Under the pieces are notes generated by a model, which saw only the letters and a program-made list of their open reading frames with translations, did not search any database and was not told the DNA's origin. From assembly GCA_036936605.1 (NCBI GenBank), contig JAUPFV010000003.1:101503278-101567277 (forward strand): DNA of 64,000 nt, read 5' to 3'. This DNA comes from Limnanthes douglasii subsp. nivea. Taxonomy: Eukaryota; Streptophyta; Magnoliopsida; Brassicales; Limnanthaceae. Of the stretch, positions 48,956 to 60,078 are shown in pieces (positions within the stretch are counted from its first letter, which is position 1; each line of letters begins with the position of its first letter). Both the position numbers and the translations under genes were made by a program.

Positions 48956-50160
48956 TTTTTTTTAGTTGAAAAAATGCATTAAATAATAATAAAAAAGTTT
49001 CTTACAAATATATAGAGCATACCCCAAGGAGTGGCTTAAGAGCTTAGAAAAAGGAACCGAAGAAAATTGACTTAAACTTGACCGAACAAAAACAACAAAG
49101 CAAGGGGGTGTGCTACGACCAAAGAGACAAGTAGCAGAAGCTTCGTAAGTGAGAAAATACTGCAAACCAATAGTGATAGACGGTTTCATCAATCGAGAAA
49201 CAAATAAAATTAAGTAGATGAAATGATTAAATTGGCATGGTATGACCAAAGAGACTAAGAAGCAGCGTCGTAAGTCGGTAAAGCTAGCAAACCAGTAGTG
49301 ATACAAGTCTGAAATAATAAAAACAAAATAACATTAAGTTAAAGACTAAATGGATTGGGAAGGCCAGACAAACTTAGTAACATGAAATCTGAACCGCGTG
49401 TCAGAAAGCACGAGGTAAGATATTATAGAGGCTAGGGTAGGCGAGGAGCTAAAAATTCTAGCATTCCTCTCACACCAGACATGGTAGACGATGACACCAA
49501 AACAGGTACGCCAAAAGTATCGTGAATATGATGGAGGCCAGTTGGACGTCTCATGGATCCACGAGACCCAATTACTATCGTAACTGGAAGAAAAACCAAG
49601 ATTGAAGCTTGCATAATCCCAGATGCTCTGAGTGTAGCTACAGTCATAAAGGATATGATTAATGGATTCAGAGGAAGAATTGCACAAGACATAATTCGGG
49701 AGAGTGTTTAAACCCCAACTCAGAAGCTTATCACGGGTGGAAAGCTTCCCTTGGATAGCAAGCTAAATGATGAATGAGTGACGGGGAATATTGAATTTAT
49801 GCCATACTAATCCTGCCCACCTAAGACTGGGGATAGGAGAATGGATGGCGTTGTAGGTATCTTTAATAGTGAACTTGGTGATTCCTCTCTTAGCAATCCA
49901 ATAGTGGACGTCCTTGCTCAGGATGCAGGGAGGATGGAGGGAGAGGATGAGATGGTTGATCTCTTGGGAAGTACGAGGGTTTCTAGTAGTAGCAGACCTT
50001 AAGTGAGGTGGCCAATTTTAGAGACCATCTCAGAATCAAAAACTTTGAGGTTACACCCCATACGAGAATCTCAAATAATACTAAGCCCATAGTGGTTGAC
50101 CAAAGAGGTTGAGAGAAACTACGGGTCAAACCGGAATAAGAATACCTCTATGAATACTTT
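48956..50160 (-). pseudogene. 5'-truncated LINE, ORF2 C-terminus and 3' UTR
   Basis: The minus strand gives a nearly continuous C-terminus. 'DSRMGCNLKVFDSEM' near 50,060 and 'NWPPHLRSATTRN' near 50,005 follow the family's order. Then come 'ITKFTIKDTYNAIHS' near 49,870, 'LSTRDKLLSWGLN' near 49,735, the zf-RVT finger 'CNSSSESINHILYDC' near 49,680 and the tail 'RNARIFSSSPTLASIISY' near 49,455. The stop is at 49,346. One internal TAG (near 49,770) sits where W is expected, and there is a frame break near 50,030. About 390 bp of 3' UTR end in an 8-A tract (plus-strand T-run 48,956-48,963). It closely resembles the fragment at 15.33-15.95 kb. Truncation at the 5' side is the normal product of incomplete reverse transcription. 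Confidence 0.85.
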
Positions 50161-50563
50161 TGTCGCGGTAAGACACCTCTATTAATCAGAATAACTTATG
50201 CATTTATGATCGTGATCAACATATGCTAATCATGACAAACAAGTTATTGCTTTGATCAACATATGCTAGATCGTGACCATAACCCCTTTATGGCAAAACA
50301 ACATCTTTTGCCTTGTTATTTGTCGCGATCAACACATGTTAACCATGAAAAAGATCTTATGAACATGGGTTTGGAATGCTTCCCCGTGACCAGCCTTATG
50401 ATGGTCGGGGTAAAGCCTCTTTAGAACAATTATCTGAATCGTGATAAACCTTCATCGAAGTCTTCTAAGCTTAACCTATTATTTTGATTCATCAACAACG
50501 ATAATCATAAGTCTTATTATGTCATCCATATTTAATCAAAATTTCCAAGATAATCATAAAAAA
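50161..50563. repeat. three copies of a 'gatcaacatatgcta' motif
   Basis: 'tgatcaacatatgcta' occurs near 50,211 and 50,253 and as 'cgatcaacacatgtta' near 50,328, in related surroundings. It is a short degenerate repeat cluster; otherwise nothing is seen here. Confidence 0.5.
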
Positions 50564-50835
50564 AACTTTGACTAGAAGCAGTTGCAAAAAAATAGTACAT
50601 ATTACTTCCGAAAATATGAAAACAACTAGTACATATTTACTTGAAAAAACGTGAAAACAACTTTTGCTGAAAGAAATTACAAAATCAAGTACATTTTTAC
50701 TTGCAAAATATAGAAATAACTTTGACTCGAAGCAGTTGCAAAACATTGTACAAAGTTACTTACAAAAACATGAAAACGACTTTGACTTGGAAGAAGTTGG
50801 GAAAATAGTACATTTTTTACTTGCAAAAAAACTAA
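50564..50835. repeat. ~60-bp tandem array
   Basis: Units begin 'actttgactngaagcagttg' near 50,565, 50,660, 50,719 and 50,779. The last three are 59-60 bases apart, with a partial unit earlier. Each contains 'agtacatattacttgcaaaa'. Because 60 is a multiple of three, an open frame (50,664-50,855) survives with a 20-residue repeat; this is a by-product of the array. Confidence 0.8.
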
Positions 50836-52509
50836 AATGTATACACAATCAATAACAAGACATAATTCAAGGGGACCATGTAGTATAAAACTTGAAATAT
50901 GTTACATTATAGTCCAGTTATTTTTTCTTTGATGTCTCTAATATGTATATTTGAGTGACAGGCTAGTTTTTTTTCTTCAGGATATACCTATACAATATTG
51001 TATTCATTAGTCCTTTTATACACCATACTTAATTTATTTACATCATTACTGTCATTTTTTTGTTTATTTATTGTCATTGTTCATTCAACTTCCATATTTA
51101 TTTGTTTATTAAAGGATGGCATGTTATATAACTCTCAATATTTTTCTTGTTGTTTTTGTGGAACTAATAGAGGTTGTTCAGTTATAGCTTTTGATACACG
51201 TTGTATCTTTTTTGGATCTTCTTATTGTGGAACTGGTATAGGTTGTTTTACTTCATGTTCTTCTTCTTTTTTAAATTGAATCATTTTCTTTTTTGATATT
51301 ATGTATCTTCTCCACATTTCTTCTTTTGATTGAATCAACATTAAATATATACTTTATTTCTTTTATTTTATTGCTTCATGTGTCAATCAACATGTTGTTA
51401 TACTTTGAGAACTTATAAAATATGTTGTAACATAGGAAGTGCAATGGTTCTGGTCAAATTGATGGTTATCATTTTACATTCCATTAATTTATTAATATAT
51501 TTGTGATCAGTTACTTATTTGTATTATGGACATTTTAGATGTTGAACTTGATCAATTAAACAAACTATTACATATTACTTCAAATGAATTTATTTTTTGT
51601 CTTGTTAGAGATTTGAGAATCTCAAATTTGGTTTTCTATTATAGAAATATTTCATTCTTATCCACTATTGTTTCTCAATACTGAAACTATAATCGATGGC
51701 GGTTTTCTTTGTCAACCTCAACTTAATTCTATCTTTGTCTTTTCTTCCCATTTCTTATTTTCTATTCTTTCTCGTTAAAATTCATATGTCTTTATTTTTT
51801 TTCCTATTCTTTTTTCGAGTTAGCATCACCTTTATCTAACTCTTCCTCCTTCTTTTATACTTCAATATCATCTTCATCTCAATATCATTCTGATTCTTTT
51901 TTACATCTAAATACCTTTGTTTCGATATTAGTAAGTTGAAGATGTGTGATAAAAATCTACATCCATAATAGAACTTTGAGAATATAATTGAATATAATGT
52001 GTAGAATAAGTTTTGCAAAAACTAAACAAATTTAACTTTTGAAAAGTATTTTAAAATATAGTTACGGAAACTAAGCTTGAAAGTGTTGTAAAATACATAT
52101 TTTATATAAAATGGGAAAAATAAGTTTCAATATAGTAACAAAATCCTTATTCATCGCAAAAATAAATTTTCATGCAAGATTTATGTTCATATGTTTCAAC
52201 GATTCAACTAAGTTTTCTTCATATTTCTTTTTATTCCGAATCACTTGAAACATCATTGTACGTGCATCATACATAATTTTGAGGATCCATAAAAATGGTG
52301 TATTTGTTTTTTTCAGTATGTATGTGTTTTTTCCTTATATGTATTGTTTTCATGATTGTCATTACGTGCATAAATATGGATATGAAGAATATTGGGTTAT
52401 TTATAATTTTTTTGTATTTGTATTCGAGAGTGAAAAATATTAGCATCAGAAGTGTATATTCGTTTGCAAAAAGCACAATTCCAACATCCAAACAACATAA
52501 CAAATACAC
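50836..52509. other. AT-rich region between two arrays
   Basis: A plus frame at 50,998-51,279 (93 codons) is hydrophobic and then Cys/Ser/Gly-rich, with two similar segments ('CGTNRGCS' and 'CGTGIGCF'). On the minus strand the same DNA reads K/E/Q/P-rich ('KQPIPVPQ', 'EQPLLVPQKQQ'), which is more like real low-complexity protein, but has stops. Neither is recognised. The rest is AT-rich. Confidence 0.3.
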
Positions 52510-53480
52510 AATGAAATTATAAACGCATGCACGCCATGTACTTAGGAAAAAAACAATACTTGTACATTTGTGAAAATACAGTTCAAGCACATGAACAACA
52601 CAACAAGTATAAGAGAAATTCCTCAGCTAGTGCATGCCATGAACTTGTAAAAAATAGTGCATATTCTTTTATAAAATAGAATTTCAGCACCCAAACAACA
52701 TAAAAAATACATAATCAAGTCTTACACTAATGCATACCATGGATTTACAAAACAAATAGTACATATTAACTTTCCAAAATACAATTGCAACACCCAAATA
52801 CGACAAGAAACATAAAGATAAGTCATTGACTCGTGCATATCATGGACCTCTGGAAAATAATGTATATTCACTTCACAAAACCATAACTATAATATCCAAA
52901 CAATATAGAAAACACACAAGCAAGTCCTGAGCTACTGCATGTCATGGACTTGTAAAATATATTGCATATACACTTACGGAAATATCCTTAGCATCCAAAC
53001 AACATAATAAGCACACAAACTAGTCATGTGCTAATGTATGCTACGAATTTGCAAGAAACGATGCATATTCACTTGCGGAAACAAAATTTTAAGACCCAAA
53101 CAAATCAACAAACACACGATCTTGGTTAATTCATGCCATGTAATTGAATGCTTATATAGTTGCGAAAATACAATTTCATGAGCCAAACAACACATCAAAC
53201 ACACAAGCAAGTCATTGACTAATGCATGCCCTCTAACTACAAAAACACAATAGATATTAACTTATAAAAACAAAATTCCACCCAAACAATACAACAAACA
53301 CACAAGGAAGTCTTGGTTAAGGCATGTCATCTACTTGTAAAAAAAATGTTAATTCACTTTCAATAACATAATTTCATGATCCAGACAACATAACAAACAC
53401 ACAAACAAGTCTATGACTAATGCATGTTCTCCAATTCTAAAATAGTGCATATTCACTTACGACTATACAATAAATAAACA
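52510..53480. repeat. ~100-bp tandem array, about ten units
   Basis: 'tgcatgccatg'-like anchors occur near 52,523, 52,631, 52,730, 52,833, 52,935, 53,034, 53,130, 53,223, 53,320 and 53,421 (spacing about 93-108). Each unit then has 'acttgtaaaaaatagtgcat', 'attcacttacggaaatacaa' and 'cccaaacaacacaacaaaca' in order. Units are 70-85% alike by eye. The 'ttgcaaaa.tagtgcatattcactt' portion is shared with the array at 50,564-50,835. Confidence 0.85.
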
Positions 53481-54428
53481 AACAAATGCTGAACTAGTAT
53501 ATTATACGTGTTTGTGAAAATAAACATATAAGTACTTAAAAAACCTGCATAGTTAGCTATAACCAGGTTTAAAATTTATTTTAAATACAAAAAATAATAT
53601 TGATTTCATAAAACAATTACAAAAGCAGAATAAAGTAAACAATAAAATATAAAAAAATTAAAATTAAGTTATAAATTTATGAAAAGATTGAACTTATTTA
53701 TTCGAGATCTAAAAAATAGTGGTAAATAAAAAGGAAATGGTTCAATAAATATAAAAAAATTTCAAATAATAAATAAATAAAAACAGTTTATTCTTATTTA
53801 TATGATAAAATTTTATATATATCTTAATTTACATTTTTAACTAGTTAACAATAACTCACTTTGAGGCAGGATCCTTACCCTAGCTAAATAAACATATGAA
53901 TCTTTATCTCGGTACCAAAGTAGTTATGTTGAAGATAAATATGAAGTTAAAAGTAATTTCATTATGAAAAAATACAATATAATAAATACTTACTCTTTTA
54001 TTCTCAAAAGAAAAAATACCTCCATGAAATTTAGTAAATGATTTCTAGACTCCTTGTTGCTAGTTCAAGATATAAACTAGCTCAAGACCTCCATAAGATC
54101 GAATATATATTACTAGTTTAAGGTTGTCATCACAAGATTCTAGAAATATTTTTTCTAGTATTTCTCGAAGAAATAGTAGCTAGGGTTTTATAAATCAGGA
54201 AATGACACCAAAGGTACCTACTTACAAACCATAGTGTCATCTAATACCCAAACTATCATTTATGCTTATTTAAGACCCATATTAACTAAATAACTCACAT
54301 TCAATACTCAATTCTTTAATAATACCTCAAATACACATGCTTTATCACAAACATGTAACTATTTCTAATTTTTGAACCAAAAATTCTCTTTCTTGTCTTT
54401 TCTTTATATTTTATTTTCTAAAAGGTCC
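53481..54428. other. AT-rich spacer
   Basis: No recognisable gene or repeat. Confidence 0.5.
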
Positions 54429-55121
54429 ATATCTTTCAAACCGGAGATCGGAACAAAATCTGAAAGTACCAGCAACTTTTTCTTTAGACGAACAAAACTA
54501 GATCGATTAATGATATTTTTTAAAAATAAAATAAAAATAAATCACCAGTAACATGCGAGTTATGTACATTTTTAACCATGCGAGTTTATTGAAAATTAAC
54601 CATTTGAGTTCTTTAAAAAATTAACAATGTTATTTGTTTGAAAATTCAATCATGCTACTTCTTTGGAAAATCAACCATGTGAGTTCTTTGAAAAATTAAA
54701 CATGCGAGTTCTTTGAAAATTCAATCATGATACTTCTTTGGAAAATGAACATGTGAGTTATTTGAAAAATAACTATGCTACTTCTTATGAAAATTAAACA
54801 TTTGAGTTCTTTGAAGAATCAAACATGCTACTTCTTTGGAAAATTAACCATGCGAGTTCTTTGAACAACAACTAAATAAGATGTGAGTTTATTGTTACTC
54901 TCACATACACGTTGACACAAAATCAAAAATTGATTCTTGCATGGTTGGTTTTGCCTAGTCTCGCATGATTGGTTATGCATGACATCACATGTTATGGACG
55001 GAAAAAAATTCCAAAAAAATTTCCAAAAATATCATTAATGGATCTATTTTTGTTCGTCTTACAAAAACAAAGTCGATGGTACTTTTAGATATTTTTTCTG
55101 AGCTACGATTTGAAAGATACA
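54429..55121. mobile_element. inverted-arm element with internal tandem array, copy B
   Basis: The left arm (54,429-54,521) starts 'atatctttcaaaccggagat'. The right arm (about 55,027-55,121) is its inverted copy, ending 'gagctacgatttgaaagata'. Shared inner blocks are 'aaagtaccatcgactttgt', 'agacgaacaaaactagatc' and 'attaatgatattttt'. The same arms bound copy A at 8,710-9,850. Inside is an unrelated ~25-bp array (54,552-54,872), then about 150 bp containing 'ctcgcatg', the inverse of the array word. There is no open frame of note. Superfamily and target-site duplication unknown. Confidence 0.7.
54552..54872. repeat. ~25-bp tandem array inside copy B
   Basis: About 13 units of the type 'accatgcgagttctttgaaa' plus 'aatta'. 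Starts are near 54,552, 54,577, 54,601, 54,625, 54,651, 54,675, 54,701, 54,725, 54,750, 54,774, 54,799, 54,823 and 54,848. Two unit types alternate irregularly ('gcgagttcttt' and 'gctacttcttt'). Confidence 0.88.
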
Positions 55122-55327
55122 TACTTTTTACAATAAAAAAAGGTAAGAGAGAGGGTTACTTGTGGTTTTCCCCGTAATGGAATCAAGAAACCTAAGAAGA
55201 ACATAAGCACTCCAACCAGAGGAATGAATCCAATGTTCTTGAGAAACCAAGGGTACACAACGAAGCACAAGAATGAGGCACTAGAGAACTCTTCTCCTAA
55301 TAAGTAGAAATTTGATATTCTTTCCAT
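55103..55327 (-). CDS. hypothetical hydrophobic open frame, 74 codons
   Basis: The peptide has two hydrophobic stretches, residues about 17-31 ('[15 protein letters not shown]') and 33-50 ('[19 protein letters not shown]'), that could be membrane spans. Its end overlaps the right arm of the inverted-arm element. The adjoining upstream minus frame is acidic and coiled-coil-like ('DEVEEMRRRILDKDALRR' near 55,395) but in another frame. It could be a fragment of a host gene or chance. Family not recognised. Confidence 0.25.
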   Translation of the reverse strand: MERISNFYLLGEEFSSASFLCFVVYPWFLKNIGFIPLVGVLMFFLGFLIPLRGKPQVTLSLTFFYCKKYVSFKS

Positions 55328-55439
55328 CTTCTTGATAAATCTTCTTCAAGTACTCTTCTTAACGCATCTTTATCAAGTATTCTTCTTCGCATTTCTTCTA
55401 CCTCGTCATCTTCTTCAACCAAATATTATATTCAAACAT

Positions 55440-55960
55440 TAAATTTTAAATCCCAAATCCTAAATATCAAACCTCTAACCCTAAATCTCAAACCTTCACT
55501 TCAAAATTCCAAATTTCCAATTTTCATTCAAAATCTCAAATTGTATATCTCAAATTGTAAATCTCAAATATTCAGATTCCAAACGTCAAACGAAATCCAA
55601 ATGCCAAACGAGATTGAAATGTCAAATACCCAAACGAAATCCAAACGAAAAACATCGATTTAAGAAAACTTCAAACAATGTCCAACCTACAAGCGAAATT
55701 CAAATGTCAAACAGATTCTAAACTTCCAAATACCCAAACAAAATCCAAACTTAAAAACAAAATCTAAACACTAATATGAAATCCAAACAACAAACATCGA
55801 TCTAAGGTAACTTCATACAAATTCCAAACGCCAAACAAAATCTAAACACCAAAATTTAATCCATATGAAATCTAAAGACCAAATCCAAATCTAAAACTAA
55901 ATTCAATACTAAATTCAAATACAAAACTAAGTTCCAATCAAAACCAAAATCAAAATGAAA
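55440..55960. repeat. degenerate 'ccaaacgaaatccaaa' low-complexity array
   Basis: The plus strand is dominated by A and C words such as 'aaatccaaac', 'ccaaacgaaat' and 'aaatctcaaat', in irregular 12-18 base steps. A longer duplication is visible: 'aacatcgatttaagaaaact' near 55,650 and 'aacatcgatctaaggtaact' near 55,793, about 143 bases apart. Confidence 0.7.
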
Positions 55961-56730
55961 ATTGATTCCACGATTTTACCAACAAAAAATCTGCACTGCT
56001 CCAGTATCGCTTTCTTCCGAACCGTAGCACCAAATCATCCTACCGATCAGATTGAAGGATTAGATGTCCTAAACACGCTCTCCAAAATTCAGCAAAAACC
56101 GATACCGTCTGTCTCTTGATCATCTCTGTTGATTGTGGCTGCACACAACAAATTTGAAAAGCAAAAAAAAATCTCATTTGTTTTCTTCTGACGGACAGCT
56201 AAAACAACTACCCACCGGCATAACGAAATACCAAAAAACTTAAACTCAAAATTTAAACCTACGGTATAATACCATATAAACAGACAAAGAGAAAAAGAAA
56301 GAGAAAAAAATCGCTAAAAAACTAGAGTTATATATATATATATATATATATATATTACGTAAAAGTCGCTAAAAACTAGTATTTCTATATGTATAAAATA
56401 TATAAAAGACTTGGATTTAGGGTCTCTAACAATATTGGTCAACTAAAATATTTACATCAAATGATCTTTATTTATTTAAAAAATATCAAAAACTCACTTC
56501 TTTTAACTTAAACAAAATATTAATATCTTATATTTAAAGTTATCAAATTAATAAATATCAAATTTTACATATTTATCTCACGAAAAGCAAAACATAGTTA
56601 TTATTCGATATGAAAATTAAAAACCAGTTTTGGTGTATAAAAAATCACATTTATCGATCAATAAAAAATAATATTCTTCAATAGTAAATCTAACCGACCA
56701 AACTAAAGTACAAAATATAAATATACAAAC
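55961..56730. other. spacer upstream of the long LINE
   Basis: A less AT-rich patch (55,990-56,150) has no recognised motif. A (TA)n run at 56,329-56,355 is bracketed by 'tcgctaaaaaactag' and 'tcgctaaaaactag'. The remainder is AT-rich. Confidence 0.45.
56329..56355. repeat. (TA)n microsatellite
   Basis: About 13 uninterrupted TA dinucleotides. Confidence 0.95.
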
Positions 56731-56742
56731 AAATATTTACCA

Positions 56743-57010
56743 ATATACTATAATGGTTAGTTCTGGAGAGAGAAAACACTCTCTAAAACTTCATCTTCTT
56801 CATCTCTTGAATCGAACTCCAACCCATTGTAATCCTGAAACCATCCTCGGTTCTTACTGATTCCCCATTGCAAGTTCCCACTGCTTGCAATGGAGAAATT
56901 GTGTTTCCAAAAAAACTATTTCTTTTGTTAAAAATCGCAGAAGCCGCCATTAATAACGAACCTTCAGCCATTAATGGCAGAATCCCTTCTTTCTCTATTA
57001 ATGAAACTCC
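56743..57010 (+). promoter_or_regulatory. LINE 5' UTR
   Basis: Sequence between the target-site duplication and the first plausible ORF1 ATG. It would hold the internal promoter in an active copy. No specific motif can be proved. Minus-strand open frames here (56,783-56,971; 56,998-57,219) are shadows. Confidence 0.5.
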
Positions 57011-60000
57011 ATGACTGAAATCTCATCTGGCAGTATATCCTTTCTCTCCCTTAATGAATCTCCCCTGAAGGAAATCTTATCTTCCTGGAGAAGATCCTTC
57101 ACGTGCCCCCTCTTTAACCCTTTCCCCTGCAAAGGGTCACTAGTCTGGAAGTAAATGAGATCCACCAATCTCACCCTGCTCGTCACCTTCAAGGCATTAA
57201 TGCCTCTCGAATCTATCACTCAGCCTCTCTCTCCTCTCTCCCACTCTATCATCATCGCCTCCGCAGTTACTCCACCCCCAACCACCCTGCTGGGAAACCC
57301 ACGAAAATCATCTCTCCAATCATACGTTCGCCTAGCATTTACTCCTTGCCTTGGAAATCGTAAGTGCCTAAGGCTACTACCGTTTGGAGATGGCCACCAC
57401 TAGGAGATCTTCTTTCTCATGCTGACCTTAGCAAGCGCGTCATAAATGACGCCCAGGTCCCAAGATGCAGAATGTACTCTTCTCCTAGTGGTGCATTCGA
57501 AAATTTGAATTGCAGCCCTTCTCTCCTCTCTCCATCAGCCAATCACTTCCTCCTCTCATTAATTTCGCATTTAATGCCATCTCTCGCATTACACGGAACC
57601 GTTTCATCCACCCACAACCCCCTCTACCCTAAAACCTATGCAAACACCCTTACCTTTCCCCTTAGTGACTATAAACCAAATCATAACCTTTCACTTGCTC
57701 CCACCTCTCCACCTCCCACCTCTTCATCTCCATCAGTAAAGGCTCTATCCAGAAAGCTTTCAACCCCCCATCTCTAACTATGGTTGAAACGATAACCCAA
57801 AGATCCCACAAAAGAAATTCCACCTCTCTGCTTCCCAACCGCAAAATTACCCCACGCTTCAGAGATCAAAAGAAAGCCATCACCTCACCCTCCTCTTCAA
57901 ACTCCTCCCGCCCTAACAGCCCTAACACTTCCCTCTCCCTCAAGACTAAAACCTCCTCTCCCCCCTCTGTCTCCCCTTCCCGTTGCTCTGGAATGTTAGG
58001 TCCCTCTTTGTCTGTCCACACAACTCCTCCCCCTATCGTGCATGCAACCATCACAGCCCTCTCTAAGTCCCAGAAAGCAGCCCTCGATGCAATCAGCAGA
58101 CAGATGGAAATATCCCATCTCTCGCTATCCCCCCATCATCCAAACCGTTCACGCACATCATCTCTGATGACCAAGATCCCTCGGAGTACTCCATGACTCG
58201 CTCCCAAGAAGCTCAGCTTCAAAGCATCCTCAACCGCAACAAAAACCTCCTGATTACCATGACCTCCCTCCAGTCGCCTGACCCTCCGGTGAATGCATCG
58301 CCAGTGAATGCATCGCCCGTCAATGCCACCCCAGACTCCACTTTCAAGTCTAGAATGCATCATGGGAGTGGAACAGCCCCGATCCCTGGATTATGTAACA
58401 TGCAAGGTAAATCTGAGTCTCTCTCGCTCTTTATCTCTAATCCAACTCATCTTGGCCTTTCAGTTCTTCCAACCCACTCTCCTACCACCCGAAATGCTCC
58501 TATTACCCCTGGAACTGCTGCCCCAACTGCTTTCAACCTCCAAACTGCCATGAAACCTGAAACTCTAACCACCACAACTGTCCTCCACTCGATAACCCAA
58601 AAGAACCCCATGCATGCAGACCAACATGAAAACCCTAGCCTTTCAAACCTCACTCACTCGATACCATCTCCTATAACTAGCAAATATCTGTTCAACCCCG
58701 ACGTAACTCCTAACCATGCAAACCCTAACCTTGCTAGCCACCCACATCTCGAGTCTCTATCCCTAACAAAAATCCTCACCACTTCCATACAAACCCTGCA
58801 AAGTTTTCCGTTTAGCCAAACTGCCTTTGTTATCCCTCTGATCAACCAATCTCCCTCTATCGTGATTTACACGACTTACCAAGCAGAAACTACCTAACCT
58901 CGTCTCAACCCTATCCATATGCCTACCAGCTTCCTTGAATCGTTCCTGGGACGGAACAGTAAGGGATACGTCATCTCCAAACACTCCAAAGCCTTCCGAC
59001 CCTTGGGCATAAGACCATCCTCCCTCCAGCAACACCCCTACTATCGCCCTCCCAAAAGCAGTTCCATACCCCCTCACCTTGCGAATGAATCAGCCCCTCT
59101 AGTGAATATACATCGCCCAACTCCCATTTACAACTCTTGGGCCAATGTTGTCTCCATTGAATCTGACTCGAAGCCTCACATGGCTCTGAAAAAGACCGAC
59201 GACCTAACTTTTAAAAATGAGACCTTGTTGTTCCCCGATGATGCCCTCTCTGGAGATAAACACAACTGGAACAAATGTCTATCTGGCTACTTCCTCTCCA
59301 AAAGGAAGAGCCACTTCCCACATCCAGTCTCTCGCAAACCAAATTTGGGGAACCCTTGGACTCCAGGAGTGCAAACCTACACCCTCTGGCCACTACTTCT
59401 TCCGCTTCTCCACTGCTGATAATGCCACTGAAGTACTGGAGCGTGCTCCCTGGTTCTTCAGCAGACAACCAGTTTTTCTTAAGCGTTGGGCCCAGATAGA
59501 AACACTGGAAAGAGAAGCCCTAAAGGAAATTCCTCTCTGGGTAAAATTTCACGACATGCCTCATGAGCTATGGACTGTCAAGGGTCTAAGCATCCTGGGT
59601 AGCGCTCTGGGAACCCCGATTTATGTAGACAGCCAGACTGCCAACCGATCCCGCCTCAGCTATGCCAGAATCTGCATAATCATGCAAAATGTACTTCCTT
59701 TGGCCATGCTATAGCAGGATGTCCTAGCCCACCCGCTCCCCAGTCCCAACCAACCAGACGCCCAAGAAAGGAGCCAATCGTTGATAGCCCCGCAATCACG
59801 CTCTCTGACTCCAGTGAAAGCGAATCTTACCCTCTGCCCAACTATACCAGCTTGCATCAACTGGCCACCGGACATGCATGGACAAATAGTCAAGTCATTG
59901 CCAGCAACAGCTCTGCCGCCAGCCAGATAGGTCCGCCGGATAAGGAAGCTTCACCGACCGAAATCACATCCCCGCGTGCTGACCTTGGATACTCGAAAGC

Positions 60001-60040
60001 TTCACCTAGTATGTATGGGGACGCCCCCCAGAATGTTTAG
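57011..60040 (+). pseudogene. LINE ORF1 (gag-like, DUF4283 and zinc-knuckle)
   Basis: The first ATG at 57,011 opens 48 codons beginning 'MTEISSGSISFLSLNESP'. Downstream the frame changes repeatedly, and open segments at 57,364-57,777, 57,780-58,196 and 58,193-58,897 encode a long Pro/Ser/Thr/Asn-rich region, unusual in its length. The DUF4283 RNA-binding domain starts near 59,263 ('HNWNKCLSGYFLSKRK') in one frame. It continues from about 59,330 in another, with 'APWFFSRQPVFLKRW', 'IPLWVKFHDMPHELWT' and 'LSYARICI'. The zinc knuckle near 59,690 keeps 'CTSFGHAIAGCP', but a frame change just before removes its first cysteine. The frame ends with TAG at 60,038. Role in the family: nucleic-acid chaperone coating the LINE RNA. 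At least four frame breaks. Confidence 0.8.
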
Positions 60041-60078
60041 CTCTTTTCTTTCTCTATGCTTTGCTAGAACTATTATCT

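Noticed and set aside
55470..55495. Telomere-like 'taaccctaaatc'
   Set aside because: One isolated near-unit inside an A/C-rich field, no array.
57662..59077. Several minus-strand open frames opposite LINE ORF1
   Set aside because: They are shadows of the C-rich plus strand, and domain matches are only on plus.
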